Origin: Fimbriimonadales bacterium
Lineage (GTDB): Bacteria > Armatimonadota > Fimbriimonadia > Fimbriimonadales > GBS-DC
Direction: 5' to 3'
Length of the DNA stretch: 29,788 nucleotides
Assembly (NCBI GenBank): GCA_026416065.1
Contig: JAOAFW010000296.1
Span: 1 to 29,788, forward strand
In this document: positions 16,281-24,602 of the stretch, in pieces
How the letters are laid out: each line of letters starts with the position of its first letter
Numbering within the stretch: position 1 is the stretch's first letter
Translations under genes and position numbers: made by a program
The notes under the pieces: model-generated
Database searches by the model: none
Seen by the model: the letters and a program-made list of their open reading frames with translations, nothing else
Told to the model about the DNA's origin: nothing

Positions 16281-16291
16281 CTATAATATAG
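16281..16291. promoter_or_regulatory. Symmetric bidirectional -10 element
   Basis: CTATA-A-TATAG is an 11-nt inverted repeat around a central A. On the plus strand it contains TATAAT (16282-16287), facing the glycine-rich secreted protein gene. On the minus strand it reads TATATT (16290-16285), 7 nt before the ATG of the small membrane protein. It may serve both divergent genes. A second -10-like TATACC lies on the plus strand at 16345-16350, closer to the secreted gene. Confidence 0.5.
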
Positions 16292-16374
16292 GGGTAGTTC
16301 GCGCGAGATTCGGCAGGAGTCGCCGCCGTCGCGCCGAACAGAAGTATACCGAATTGAGGAGGCGACGAGATACG

Positions 16375-17184
16375 ATGGAAAAAACCTGGCGTTTAGGTTT
16401 AGCAGTCATGGGCGCAGCCGCGTTGGTGGTGGGCATCACAGCGCAGGCGCGTCCACGCCCGGAAGTGGCTTTGTTGGGCGTGCGCGTCTTTACCCCGGCA
16501 ACGCAGGTGGTCAAGCAGTTTGGTAACCCCTCGATGATCACCAACACGCAAATCACTATCACCGACATTCAGGGTCAAGGGCCGCAGCAAGGGGGCGCGC
16601 CGTCTGGCGGTTTCGGGATGGGCGGTGAACAGGGCGGTATGCAAGGTCCCTCAGGCGGACCGCCGGGATTTGGGCAACCTCCACGTGGCGGCGATTTCGG
16701 CGGCGGCACAACGGGTCAGACCCGCATCGAGAACGAGATTGTCTATGTTTATCGCGCTAAGGGCGGCTCGACCTACCTGTTCCAGTTCAACAAGGATGGA
16801 CGCACTGTGCAAATCAGCGCATACGGACGACGTTCTGACCCGCGCGTGCGCACCAGCCGCGGTGTCGGGCTGGGTGACCCCTACAGCAAAGTCGTTTCTG
16901 TGTATGGACATCCCGACGAGCATGCCTTCGGCGGCGACATCTACGCCATTCGCTACAACAAGCTGGGCGTTGCGTTCCAGCTGGAGGCGCGCACCAATCG
17001 CGTAACGGGCATCTTCGTTGCCGCAGGGATTCCCACGCTGGGCGCAGGGTTCACCGGTCTGGGCGGCGGTGGGAATCAGCAAGCGAGCGGCGGCATCGCG
17101 CCTGGTGGACAGCCCGGACGCGCAGGTGAGCGTGGCGGGGGCGGAGGTGGCGCCGCCGCCAGCGCGAACGTGCCCTCGTTCTAA
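16375..17184 (+). CDS. Secreted glycine-rich protein
   Basis: The 269-residue protein begins with a signal peptide (about 1-24, LGLAVMGAAALVVGITAQA). A module with VFTPATQVVKQFGNP (about 37-51) is followed by a Gly/Gln/Pro-rich stretch (about 65-118). A second related module carries GLGDPYSKVVSVYGHPDEHA (about 164-183) and ends in VTGIFVA. A glycine-rich tail of about 45 residues closes it. Two similar 'xxPxxxVVxxxGxP' elements suggest an internal duplication interrupted by low-complexity sequence. The pattern loosely recalls BamE/SmpA-type modules. ATG 16375 is the start of the signal peptide, with AGGAGG 12 nt upstream. Function is unknown. dnaG starts 14 nt downstream. Confidence 0.7.
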   Translation: MEKTWRLGLAVMGAAALVVGITAQARPRPEVALLGVRVFTPATQVVKQFGNPSMITNTQITITDIQGQGPQQGGAPSGGFGMGGEQGGMQGPSGGPPGFGQPPRGGDFGGGTTGQTRIENEIVYVYRAKGGSTYLFQFNKDGRTVQISAYGRRSDPRVRTSRGVGLGDPYSKVVSVYGHPDEHAFGGDIYAIRYNKLGVAFQLEARTNRVTGIFVAAGIPTLGAGFTGLGGGGNQQASGGIAPGGQPGRAGERGGGGGGAAASANVPSF

Positions 17185-17198
17185 GGAGGCGAACGCAC

Positions 17199-19010
17199 TT
17201 GCGCGACCTGCGCGAGGAAATCCGAGACCGAATTGACCTTGTCGATCTGGTCTCCCAATATGTAAAACTGGAGCGGGCAGGGAAAAACTTCAAAGGACTC
17301 TGCCCGTTCCATACCGAGAAAACCCCTTCCTTCCACGTTAGCCCTGCGCTGAACCGGTTCCACTGCTTTGGCTGCGGCGCGTCGGGCGACGCCTTCGGCT
17401 TTTTGATGCAGATTGAGGGGCTGTCGTTCCGTGAGGCGATGCGACGGTTAGCAGAACGCGCCGGGATTGAGCTGCGCGCCGACTCGCTACCGCAGGAAAC
17501 CCAAGATGAACGTGACCGGCTGCGTAAACTCGTCTATGCTGCGAACTTTTTCTATCGACAGTGCCTCAAGCGTACGCCTTCCGCCCAACAGTATCTCGCC
17601 CAGCGTGGCTTGACGCCCGAAACGATTGAGGCGTTCGAACTGGGCTACGCGCCCGACGGCTGGGACTACCTGCTCAAGTTTTTGCAGAAACACAACTTCA
17701 ACCCACAAGAGGCGGAAGCTGCAGGGCTACTCAAAGCGCGAGAAGACGGCAGTGGCTATTACGACCGATTTCGCAACCGCATCACTTTTCCTATTCACGA
17801 TGCTGCCGGGCGTGTGGTCGCATTCGGCGCGCGCACAATGGGCAACGACGAGCCGAAATATCTCAACAGCCCTGAAACGCCCCTGTTTGAGAAACGCAAC
17901 ACCCTCTACGGCTGGCATCGGGCGCGCGGCGAAATCCTAAAACAGCGTGCTGCAATTATCGTAGAGGGCTATCTGGATTTGATTATGTTGCATCAGTACG
18001 GCTTCACCCATAGTCTCGCGACGCTGGGCACGGCGTTCACCGACGACCACGCAGCACGCTTGAAGCGACTGGCGGAGCGCGTGTACCTGATGTTTGATTC
18101 AGACAGCGCGGGCGTGCGGGCTGCGCTGCGGGCAGGTGAAGTGCTGATGCAAGCGGGTATCCCCACCTTTGTAGTTCACTTACCCGCTGGCGAAGACCCC
18201 GACAGCCTGTTGCGCACGCAAGGTGCGGATGCGTTGCAACGTGCCCTGGATGCTGCTACGCCAGTCGCCCTGTTCGGAATCGAGCAGATTGTGCGGGAAT
18301 TAGCAGACGAGCGCAACCCGATTGATCTGGAGCCAGCTACGAAATCGCTCATGGTGGAGCGCGGGCTGGACTGGGCAGCCAACTTATCCAGCGAGCTGGA
18401 CCGGGTGGCGTGTTTAGAACGGCTCGCGCCCTTGACAGCCGCGTACCTGACCAGCCCTCAAGCCGCGTTGCAGGCACTGCAGCAAGAGCTGCGCCGTCGC
18501 CTGCGCGCGCGCCGACGAAACCGCTCGGCGGAACCGCCTGCCCAAAACGCTCCACAGCCGCCTGATGCGCCGCGCTTATCTATCCCCAAAGCGGTTTTTC
18601 AAGCCGAGAGTGAGACCCTTCGCGCTACCCTTCACCAAGAATCTGCCGCAGTCGCGTTGGAACACTTGCCTGAAATCGAGTGGAAAATTCCGCTGCATGC
18701 ACAGTTAGCCGAACGGTTGCGTGCGTTGCCCAAACCGCCGTGCCACTACGACCCAGGGGAACTACTTCACCAGATTGACGAAGAACCGCTCAAAGACCTG
18801 CTGACCGCGCTCCTGATGCAAGAGTCGCCGCCGATGAACCCCGAATGGGCGCTGGGGTGTATCCAGCGTCTCAAGGAGCATGCCTTGCGACAAAAACGCT
18901 TGCGCCTCGCAACCGAAATCGCTCAGCAGCCCGCTCACGAAGACGCCGAGCGTCAAAACACCGAAAAGTTGCAGGAATACTGGCGCATCCGTGTCGAATC
19001 TATAGATTAA
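17199..19010 (+). CDS. dnaG: DNA primase DnaG
   Basis: Makes RNA primers at the replication fork. The 603-residue protein opens with the zinc-binding domain (C35, H38, C56, C59 in CPFH and CFGCG). The RNA-polymerase core (FRNRITFPIHDAAGRVVAFGAR) follows, then TOPRIM with IIVEGYLDLI and MFDSDSAG. The C-terminal helicase-binding part (from about residue 430) is less conserved and begins with an Arg-rich, Pro-rich linker. The start is TTG at 17199: AAGGAGG lies 9 nt upstream and no in-frame ATG fits the conserved N-terminus. It is 14 nt after the secreted gene and 14 nt before rpoD, as in the classic macromolecular synthesis operon. Confidence 0.96.
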   Translation: MRDLREEIRDRIDLVDLVSQYVKLERAGKNFKGLCPFHTEKTPSFHVSPALNRFHCFGCGASGDAFGFLMQIEGLSFREAMRRLAERAGIELRADSLPQETQDERDRLRKLVYAANFFYRQCLKRTPSAQQYLAQRGLTPETIEAFELGYAPDGWDYLLKFLQKHNFNPQEAEAAGLLKAREDGSGYYDRFRNRITFPIHDAAGRVVAFGARTMGNDEPKYLNSPETPLFEKRNTLYGWHRARGEILKQRAAIIVEGYLDLIMLHQYGFTHSLATLGTAFTDDHAARLKRLAERVYLMFDSDSAGVRAALRAGEVLMQAGIPTFVVHLPAGEDPDSLLRTQGADALQRALDAATPVALFGIEQIVRELADERNPIDLEPATKSLMVERGLDWAANLSSELDRVACLERLAPLTAAYLTSPQAALQALQQELRRRLRARRRNRSAEPPAQNAPQPPDAPRLSIPKAVFQAESETLRATLHQESAAVALEHLPEIEWKIPLHAQLAERLRALPKPPCHYDPGELLHQIDEEPLKDLLTALLMQESPPMNPEWALGCIQRLKEHALRQKRLRLATEIAQQPAHEDAERQNTEKLQEYWRIRVESID

Positions 19011-19024
19011 ACGGAGGTCTGGTC

Positions 19025-20059
19025 ATGGAACACTGGTTGGAATCGGATGAGTTGCGAGCTTTGATCGAGAGTGGGCGACAACACGGGTACGTGACAATAG
19101 AGGCGCTGCTGGCGCTGATGCCAGGGATGGAGTTGGACCCCGAAGCTGTTGAGACGATACTGGAGTATCTCGAATCGCAGGGGCTGCGGGTACTGAACGA
19201 GGCGGAAGCATCCGAGCGTGAGCTGCGGCAGGCATCCGAACGTGCTGAGCGATTTATCGAGGAGGTCGAACAGGAGATTCTGGAGGACACCGTGCAGTGG
19301 TGGGCACAGCAAGCGGCGCGCGCACCCCTGCTGTCAATGGAACAGGAGCGCGAACTGGCAATCCGTGCCGCCGAAGGCGACGAACGCGCCCGCGAACTGC
19401 TGGTACAGGCGAATCTGCGTTTAGTCATCTCTGTGGCAAAGCACTACACGGGGCGCGGGCTATCGATGATCGACCTGATCCAGGAAGGGAACCTGGGGCT
19501 GATGCGTGCTGTGGCGCAGTTCGATCCCAAACGCGGCAGCCGATTCAGCACCTACGCTACTTGGTGGATTCGACACGCTATTTCCCGCGCGTTGCAGGAG
19601 CAAGCCTCGATGATTCGAGTGCCGCAACACATGTCGAAGGTATTGCAGCAAGTACGCCAGACTGCCGCACTACTGCAACAGGAACTGGGACGCGAGCCAA
19701 CCGTGCATGAGGTGGCGCAACGCGCGAAACTCAATCCAGAACAGGTGCGCGAACTGATGCACGCCGTTGCCAAACCTATTTCTTTGGAAATGCCTATCAA
19801 CGACAGTGAAGGCTCCGTGCTGGGCGACCTCATCGCCGATGAAACCGAAGCCGAATGGGAGCGGGTAGTCGATTGGGAAAGCCTGATGGAACGCTTGAAC
19901 GAGCGAGAGCGCGCTGTTATCCGCCTGCGCTACGGCTTAGCAGGCGAGCCGCCGATGACCCTCGAGGAGGTAGGTAAACGTCTTGGATTGAGTAAAGAGC
20001 GCGTGCGTCAACTGGAATCACGCGCCATTCAAAAAATGCAGGAGGCAGTGCGCGCCTGA
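19025..20059 (+). CDS. rpoD: Primary-type RNA polymerase sigma factor
   Basis: A 344-residue sigma70-family protein. An N-terminal region 1.1-like helical part (LIESGRQHGYVTIEALLALM) comes first, then region 1.2 (VQWWAQQAARAPLLS) and region 2 (ANLRLVISVAKHY, LIQEGNLGLMRAV, FSTYATWWIRHAISRAL, IRVPQHM). Region 3 and region 4 follow (NERERAVIRLRYGL; MTLEEVGKRLGLSKERVRQL). All DNA- and core-contact regions are intact. It is shorter than E. coli RpoD and lacks the large non-conserved insert, as in many phyla. ATG 19025 has GGAGGT 6 nt upstream. Linkage to dnaG supports the housekeeping role. Confidence 0.93.
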   Translation: MEHWLESDELRALIESGRQHGYVTIEALLALMPGMELDPEAVETILEYLESQGLRVLNEAEASERELRQASERAERFIEEVEQEILEDTVQWWAQQAARAPLLSMEQERELAIRAAEGDERARELLVQANLRLVISVAKHYTGRGLSMIDLIQEGNLGLMRAVAQFDPKRGSRFSTYATWWIRHAISRALQEQASMIRVPQHMSKVLQQVRQTAALLQQELGREPTVHEVAQRAKLNPEQVRELMHAVAKPISLEMPINDSEGSVLGDLIADETEAEWERVVDWESLMERLNERERAVIRLRYGLAGEPPMTLEEVGKRLGLSKERVRQLESRAIQKMQEAVRA

Positions 20060-20060
20060 G

Positions 20061-20570
20061 ATGCCGTCGGGCAAAGTGCACGACTGGGTGACCATAGGCA
20101 CGGCGCTGGGGGCGATACCGCTGACAGGGATGTACCTGCCCCCGGAAGCGCGTCCACTGGCGTGGCTGGCGATTGCCAGCTATACTTTTTCGGGCATCTG
20201 GCTCTCCAGCGACCTCGATGTGCAATCCAGTGCGTACCGTCGCTGGGGACCGCTGCGCATTGTCTGGTTGCCCTATCAAAAAATCGTGCCGCATCGCAGC
20301 TGGGTCTCGCATGGCTTGGGCGTGGGACCGATTTTGCGCGTGGTGTACCTGATTGGAATGCTGGTGCTACTCACTTATGGGCTGAACTGGATTCTGGCGC
20401 GGATTGGACTGGCACTGCAGGTGGATGCCCATAGCTGGCTGCTCCACGCAACAGACTGGATTTTCATTTACCAGCGCGAGGTGTGGGCGCTGCTGATCGG
20501 ACTGGTGGCAGGCGGCGCGGCGCACTCGCTACTCGACTTCGCGCATACGCGGCTTAAGCGGTGGCTGTGA
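20061..20570 (+). CDS. DUF2227 membrane protein, putative metal-binding
   Basis: The 169-residue protein starts MPSGKVHDWVTIGTALGAIP and carries SSDLDVQSSAYRRWGPLRI and YQKIVPHRSWVSHGLGVGP. These motifs are typical of DUF2227 proteins, common in Cyanobacteria. Several membrane segments are likely (about 35-50, 90-115, 145-160). The His/Asp residues (H7, D8, D51, D53, H78, H84, then HSLLDFAH near the end) resemble the metal site of YdjM-type hydrolases. It begins 1 nt after the rpoD stop, and its own stop shares a base with the radC start (TGATG). Its biochemical role is not established. Confidence 0.82.
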   Translation: MPSGKVHDWVTIGTALGAIPLTGMYLPPEARPLAWLAIASYTFSGIWLSSDLDVQSSAYRRWGPLRIVWLPYQKIVPHRSWVSHGLGVGPILRVVYLIGMLVLLTYGLNWILARIGLALQVDAHSWLLHATDWIFIYQREVWALLIGLVAGGAAHSLLDFAHTRLKRWL

Positions 20571-21262
20571 TGGACTTGCAACGCTACACCACGATTCGCG
20601 AACTACCCCCCGAAGAACGCCCGCGTGAGAAGCTGGCGCATTGGGGTGCGTCCAGCCTGCGCGAGTACGAACTGCTGGCAATCCTACTGCGCACAGGCAC
20701 GACGCAGATGTCTGCCTTGCAACTGGCGCAGCACCTACTGCAAAAATTCGGGGGCGTGCGCGGCGTGATGCACGCCAGCGTACAGGAACTGGCAAACATC
20801 AAGGGAATGGGGCTGGCGAAAGCGACGCAAATCGCGGCGGCGATGGAACTGGGCAGGCGCGTCGCGCTCAGCCAGTTCCACGAACGGCCTCAGATTCGCT
20901 CCCCCGAAGATGTGTACCAGCTGATGCATATGCAACTGCTGGGCGAACGGCGCGAGCACTTTCTGGCGGTGATGCTGGATGCCAAGAACCGCGTACTGCG
21001 CACTGAGACCGTCTCTATTGGCACCCTGGACAGCAGCCTCGTACATCCACGCGAGGTCTATCGAGTGGTCATCCGCGAGGGCGCAGCCAGCTGGATCGCC
21101 GTGCATAACCACCCCAGCGGCGATCCAACCCCCAGCCCCGAAGACATCGCCATCACCCGACGTCTGAAAGAGGCGGGCGAGCTGCTCGGCGTGGAACTGC
21201 TCGATCACCTCATCCTCGGCGACGGGAACTATACCAGTTTACGCGAGAAGGGCTACCTCTGA
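20570..21262 (+). CDS. radC: RadC/UPF0758 JAB-domain protein
   Basis: At 230 residues it has the full family length. The N-terminal half has a helix-hairpin-helix segment (VQELANIKGMGLAKATQIAA, about 71-90). The C-terminal half has the JAMM metalloprotease-like motif HNHPSGDPTPSPED, giving H179, H181 and D192. The family was named after a radiation-sensitive mutant later traced elsewhere, so a role in repair is doubtful; the JAMM site suggests a zinc hydrolase. ATG 20570 overlaps the preceding stop (TGATG). A GTG at 20561 is an alternative start. It is the last gene of the dnaG cluster. Confidence 0.93.
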   Translation: MDLQRYTTIRELPPEERPREKLAHWGASSLREYELLAILLRTGTTQMSALQLAQHLLQKFGGVRGVMHASVQELANIKGMGLAKATQIAAAMELGRRVALSQFHERPQIRSPEDVYQLMHMQLLGERREHFLAVMLDAKNRVLRTETVSIGTLDSSLVHPREVYRVVIREGAASWIAVHNHPSGDPTPSPEDIAITRRLKEAGELLGVELLDHLILGDGNYTSLREKGYL

Positions 21263-21273
21263 CGAGCGAAGTG

Positions 21274-21282
21274 TGCTATAAT
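21274..21282 (+). promoter_or_regulatory. Extended -10 promoter of the PPC/dockerin-like gene
   Basis: TGCTATAAT fits the extended -10 pattern (TG-n-TATAAT), which can work without a -35; none is visible. It begins 12 nt after the radC stop and lies 27 nt before ATG 21310, with AAAGGAG between. Confidence 0.6.
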
Positions 21283-21309
21283 AGAGGCGCGGGAAAGGAG
21301 CCTATGACG

Positions 21310-22650
21310 ATGAGGAGAATAGCAAGTCTGTTTGGATCTTTCGTAGCGACTCTCGCGCTTAGCGTGGCGCAGTCGCCCCAACTGGATTTCTTTACGGAGA
21401 ATGAGGCAAATAACAACATCGCCACCGCACAAGACATCGGAGCGGTGGGTGTAGACGCCAACAACGTGCGGCGTGTGAAAATCGTGCGTGGTCTGATTAA
21501 CCCTGACGGTGATACGGATTTTTACCGCGTGCAGTTAACCCAATCGGGAACTTATTCGTTCCGTGTGGACTGCACGCTCGACTCCGTGTTAACGCTTTAT
21601 AATGTCAGTGGCATCCTGATTGCCGAGAACGATGATGACGAACTCGGCAACAATAACCGTGGCAACCGCGATACCTCGTTCACGAACGCAGATTCGGCAA
21701 TCACAATTTCACTGAGCGCAGGAACCTACTTCGTGCAAGTGCGCTCGATAGCGTCTTCAGGCGTTCTGGCACGGTTTCGCTATACCCTGCGCGTCTTCGA
21801 GGGTAGCACTGCCCCTGACTACGACCCTTATGAGGTGGGGGGCACTAACGAGACTTTCGCCACCGCCACCGAAATAGGCAACCTTGCCGACGACTTCACG
21901 CTCATCCCGAATGCCTTTCTACGCTATCGTCAAACCGACCTGGACCACTACCGTATCGAGATTGGCGCGGGCAACCTCACGGTGTATACTTTCGGTGCGA
22001 CAGATACAATTATCACGGTCTTCGACTCTGCCTTCAATCCACTGCCAAACGGAACCAATGATGACGACTCGCATGACCCGTTCAACCCCTTCACCTCGCG
22101 CGTATCGCTGAGCAATCTGCCCGCTGGGATATACTACATCCGCGTGGAAGGGTTCAGCTACGCAGGCGGACGCGCAGGTGGCTGGTACGATGTGTTGATT
22201 ACGGACTATGCGCCTGTGAGACGCTTCATTTCGGGGCGTGTGAACTTTGCTCGTCAGAACCTCTCTGTTGTGCCGTTCCGGATGCAAATCTTCCAGGCGG
22301 GTACGCAGAATTTGCAGTCGCAGCGCACCTTCAACACGAACAACGCAGGGCAGTTCACTACCTACACCGCAATCATGGGCGGCACGGTGGATATCGCGGT
22401 GCGTGCACCCACCAGCCTGCGCCGCATCGTGCGCGGCGTCTCGCTCAACAGCGATGTATCAGGGCTGGTGTTCGACTTAGTGAACGGCGACCTGAATCAG
22501 GATAACGTGATCGACGACGCCGACCTGCTGCAAGTATTGTTCAACTTCGGTTCCAATAACACACTGGCCGATTTGAACGGCGACGGCATCGTGGACGACG
22601 CGGACCTGCTCACTGTGCTGTTCAACTTCGGCGCGGTGGGTGACAACTAA
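21310..22650 (+). CDS. Secreted PPC-domain protein with dockerin-like C-terminus
   Basis: A 446-residue exported protein. The signal peptide (RRIASLFGSFVATLALSVAQ) is followed by two pre-peptidase C-terminal (PPC) beta-sandwiches (about 25-170 and 180-305). Their hallmarks are GDTDFYRVQLTQSGTYSFRV with LSAGTYFVQVRS, and TDLDHYRIEIGAGNLTVYTF with LPAGIYYIRVEG. A short ISGRV beta domain follows. The last 45 residues hold two dockerin-like calcium loops: GDLNQDNVIDDADLLQVLFN and ADLNGDGIVDDADLLTVLFN. No peptidase domain is present, so it is likely a binding or surface protein. ATG 21310 has AGGAG 9 nt upstream; ATG 21304 is only 3 nt away. Confidence 0.85.
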   Translation: MRRIASLFGSFVATLALSVAQSPQLDFFTENEANNNIATAQDIGAVGVDANNVRRVKIVRGLINPDGDTDFYRVQLTQSGTYSFRVDCTLDSVLTLYNVSGILIAENDDDELGNNNRGNRDTSFTNADSAITISLSAGTYFVQVRSIASSGVLARFRYTLRVFEGSTAPDYDPYEVGGTNETFATATEIGNLADDFTLIPNAFLRYRQTDLDHYRIEIGAGNLTVYTFGATDTIITVFDSAFNPLPNGTNDDDSHDPFNPFTSRVSLSNLPAGIYYIRVEGFSYAGGRAGGWYDVLITDYAPVRRFISGRVNFARQNLSVVPFRMQIFQAGTQNLQSQRTFNTNNAGQFTTYTAIMGGTVDIAVRAPTSLRRIVRGVSLNSDVSGLVFDLVNGDLNQDNVIDDADLLQVLFNFGSNNTLADLNGDGIVDDADLLTVLFNFGAVGDN

Positions 22651-22668
22651 GCCCTCAAGGGGTGTGTT

Positions 22669-23760
22669 GTGTTGCTGGCGGTGCAGTTCGGAGCGGGCAA
22701 GATTGGGCGGGGCTTCCTCGCCCAACTCTACGCTCGCTCCGGCTTTGAAACCGTGTTTGTGGAGTCGAGGCTCGAGGTTGTAGAGAGCCTCAACCGCCAT
22801 CGTTCGTGCTGGATTGAGTGGACAGATGGGGGTCGCGAAACCATTGCGCCTGTGTCCGCGATTCACACCGCCGATGTAGACGCTGTTGCCGATGCCTTTG
22901 CTCATGCAGGGTTTGCCTCGACTGCAGTTGGGCTGAACGCCCTGCCGAGCCTGAACCCCCTGATTATTGCGGGATTGCGCCGTCGCGCCTCTGGAAACCC
23001 CAAACCCATTAACCTGTTGCTGGGCGAAAACGCTCTCAACGCCGACGCCGTTCTGCGCGATGCACTGCTTCACACTCTAAACCCCGACGAGCGACCTGTG
23101 CTGAAACTGCTTGGTCTGGTGCGTTGTATCATCGGGCGTCAGGCAGTGGCGGAGCTGCCGGGCGACCCGCCCGGCGTGCGCGTAGACCGCTACAGCAAGC
23201 TGCCTGTGGACGCCGACGCTCTGATAGGCGAGCCGCCTCCCCTTATCGGTTTGCAGCCTGTGCGTCCGTTTGAACTCTATATGCAACGCAAACTCTATCT
23301 GCACAACGGTTTGCACGCACTGATTGCCTATCTGGGAGCGCAGCGTGGCTACCGCACGATTCAGCACGCGCTACAAGACCCCGAAATCCACGCCTTGTTT
23401 GTGCAGGGCGCGAACGCACTCGCGCGCGCGTTCCTCAAGTTGCACCCGTTTGACCCCGCCGAGCATTACGAGACTGTGCAGGACATCCTGCAGCGCATCC
23501 AAGACCCCCACTTAGACGACCCCATCGCCCGCGTCGCTCGCGAGCCACTGCGCAAACTCCGCCCCGACGACCGTCTGGTGGGCGCATACAAATTACTCGT
23601 AGCGCAGGGCGAAGACCCTACCCCGTTTCGGAGGGCAATCCTCGCTGCACTGGCGTACAACGACCCTGCAGACTCTGAATCACAACAGCTGCAGCAAATG
23701 ATTCGTGAGCGCGGCGCAGACGGCGTGTTGCGCGACTGGTGCGGGCTGGAGCGGATTTAG
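22669..23760 (+). CDS. Mannitol-1-phosphate 5-dehydrogenase family protein
   Basis: A 363-residue polyol-phosphate/mannitol dehydrogenase homologue. The N-terminal Rossmann motif AVQFGAGKIGRGFLAQLYAR matches MtlD closely. The conserved catalytic stretch reads KLYLHNGLHALIAYLG, with the Lys, Asn and His expected. It would interconvert a sugar phosphate and a polyol phosphate using NAD(H). No mannitol transport genes are nearby, so the substrate may differ. A GTG start is used, with AGGGGT about 5 nt upstream; GTG 22681 is a possible later start. It starts 18 nt after the PPC gene and abuts the convergent ABC permease gene directly. Confidence 0.85.
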   Translation: MLLAVQFGAGKIGRGFLAQLYARSGFETVFVESRLEVVESLNRHRSCWIEWTDGGRETIAPVSAIHTADVDAVADAFAHAGFASTAVGLNALPSLNPLIIAGLRRRASGNPKPINLLLGENALNADAVLRDALLHTLNPDERPVLKLLGLVRCIIGRQAVAELPGDPPGVRVDRYSKLPVDADALIGEPPPLIGLQPVRPFELYMQRKLYLHNGLHALIAYLGAQRGYRTIQHALQDPEIHALFVQGANALARAFLKLHPFDPAEHYETVQDILQRIQDPHLDDPIARVAREPLRKLRPDDRLVGAYKLLVAQGEDPTPFRRAILAALAYNDPADSESQQLQQMIRERGADGVLRDWCGLERI

Positions 23761-24600
23761 CTATTGCACATCCCTGCGCCAGAAAATTGTCACGCCTAAC
23801 AAGAGTGCGACCCCAATGTAGACACCCACATACGCTACATCCAGCGTCTGAACTTCGGGCTTGAGAAAACGCAAGACTTCCTCCGCTGCGAAGGGAGGCG
23901 CGTCGCCCATGCCCGGCGGGAGAATGGTATCCACACGCGCTTGCACCAGTCGCTTTAAAGTCGCCATCGGCAGGACCCATTCCGAAAGCCAAACGAGCTG
24001 CTGAAGCAGTTTCACGTTGAAGAACGCCGCGATGGGGCGTAGAAAATGGTCTGAGAAATACGCAAACGCGCCTGCTGCGACCGTGAACATCGAGGCGATG
24101 GACGCACCCAGAAAGCTGGAAAGCGCGAGCGCAAGCGTGCCGTACAACACGGGGTAAAGCAACACATAGGGCAACGCTTGCCACATCTCCACGCGCGGTT
24201 CGCCCTGGATCGCGACGGAGATCCAGAGCATCGCCGTCCAGAGCGTGGCGTTCGCCGCGCTGAAGAGCATCACGCCGAGCCACTTGCCCAGATATAATTC
24301 CCATCGATGGAGCGGGCGAGGCAGTATCGCCGCCAGATAGCCGCGCTCGATCTCCGCTGTAATCGCGCCCGAGCAAAGCAGAATCGCCAGCACCGCCGAG
24401 AAGAACTTTATAATGTCCACCCCGAACAGCACGGCGAGGTTGACGCCGATTTCGAACTGCCGTTCGTCGCCGCCAAACGCCTCCTTGAACGCGCGCGGCA
24501 GGAATGTCAGCCCATACAACGCGACCAGAATAATCAGCGTACCCAGAAACGCTCGTCGGCGCATCGCCTCTTTGAGCGTCAATGCTACGATTACGCCCAT
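23761..24600 (-). CDS. ABC-2 type transporter permease
   Basis: A 279-residue integral membrane protein with about six hydrophobic segments. The first is LGTLIILVALYGLTFLP near residues 17-33. A short amphipathic start (LTLKEAMRRRAF) is typical of ABC-2 permeases. It contains the usual motif region AITAEIERGYLAAILPRPLH after the second segment and ends in a charged WRRDVQ tail. Its gene starts 2 nt after the ATPase gene, with GAGGG as Shine-Dalgarno, so the two form an exporter pair. Substrate unknown. Confidence 0.88.
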   Translation of the reverse strand: MGVIVALTLKEAMRRRAFLGTLIILVALYGLTFLPRAFKEAFGGDERQFEIGVNLAVLFGVDIIKFFSAVLAILLCSGAITAEIERGYLAAILPRPLHRWELYLGKWLGVMLFSAANATLWTAMLWISVAIQGEPRVEMWQALPYVLLYPVLYGTLALALSSFLGASIASMFTVAAGAFAYFSDHFLRPIAAFFNVKLLQQLVWLSEWVLPMATLKRLVQARVDTILPPGMGDAPPFAAEEVLRFLKPEVQTLDVAYVGVYIGVALLLGVTIFWRRDVQ

Positions 24601-24602
24601 CG

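Noticed and set aside
22651..22668. CCCTCAAGGGG as a possible terminator between the PPC gene and the dehydrogenase gene.
   Set aside because: The stem is 4 bp with a 2-nt loop and has no T-run; it more likely contributes the Shine-Dalgarno of the next gene.
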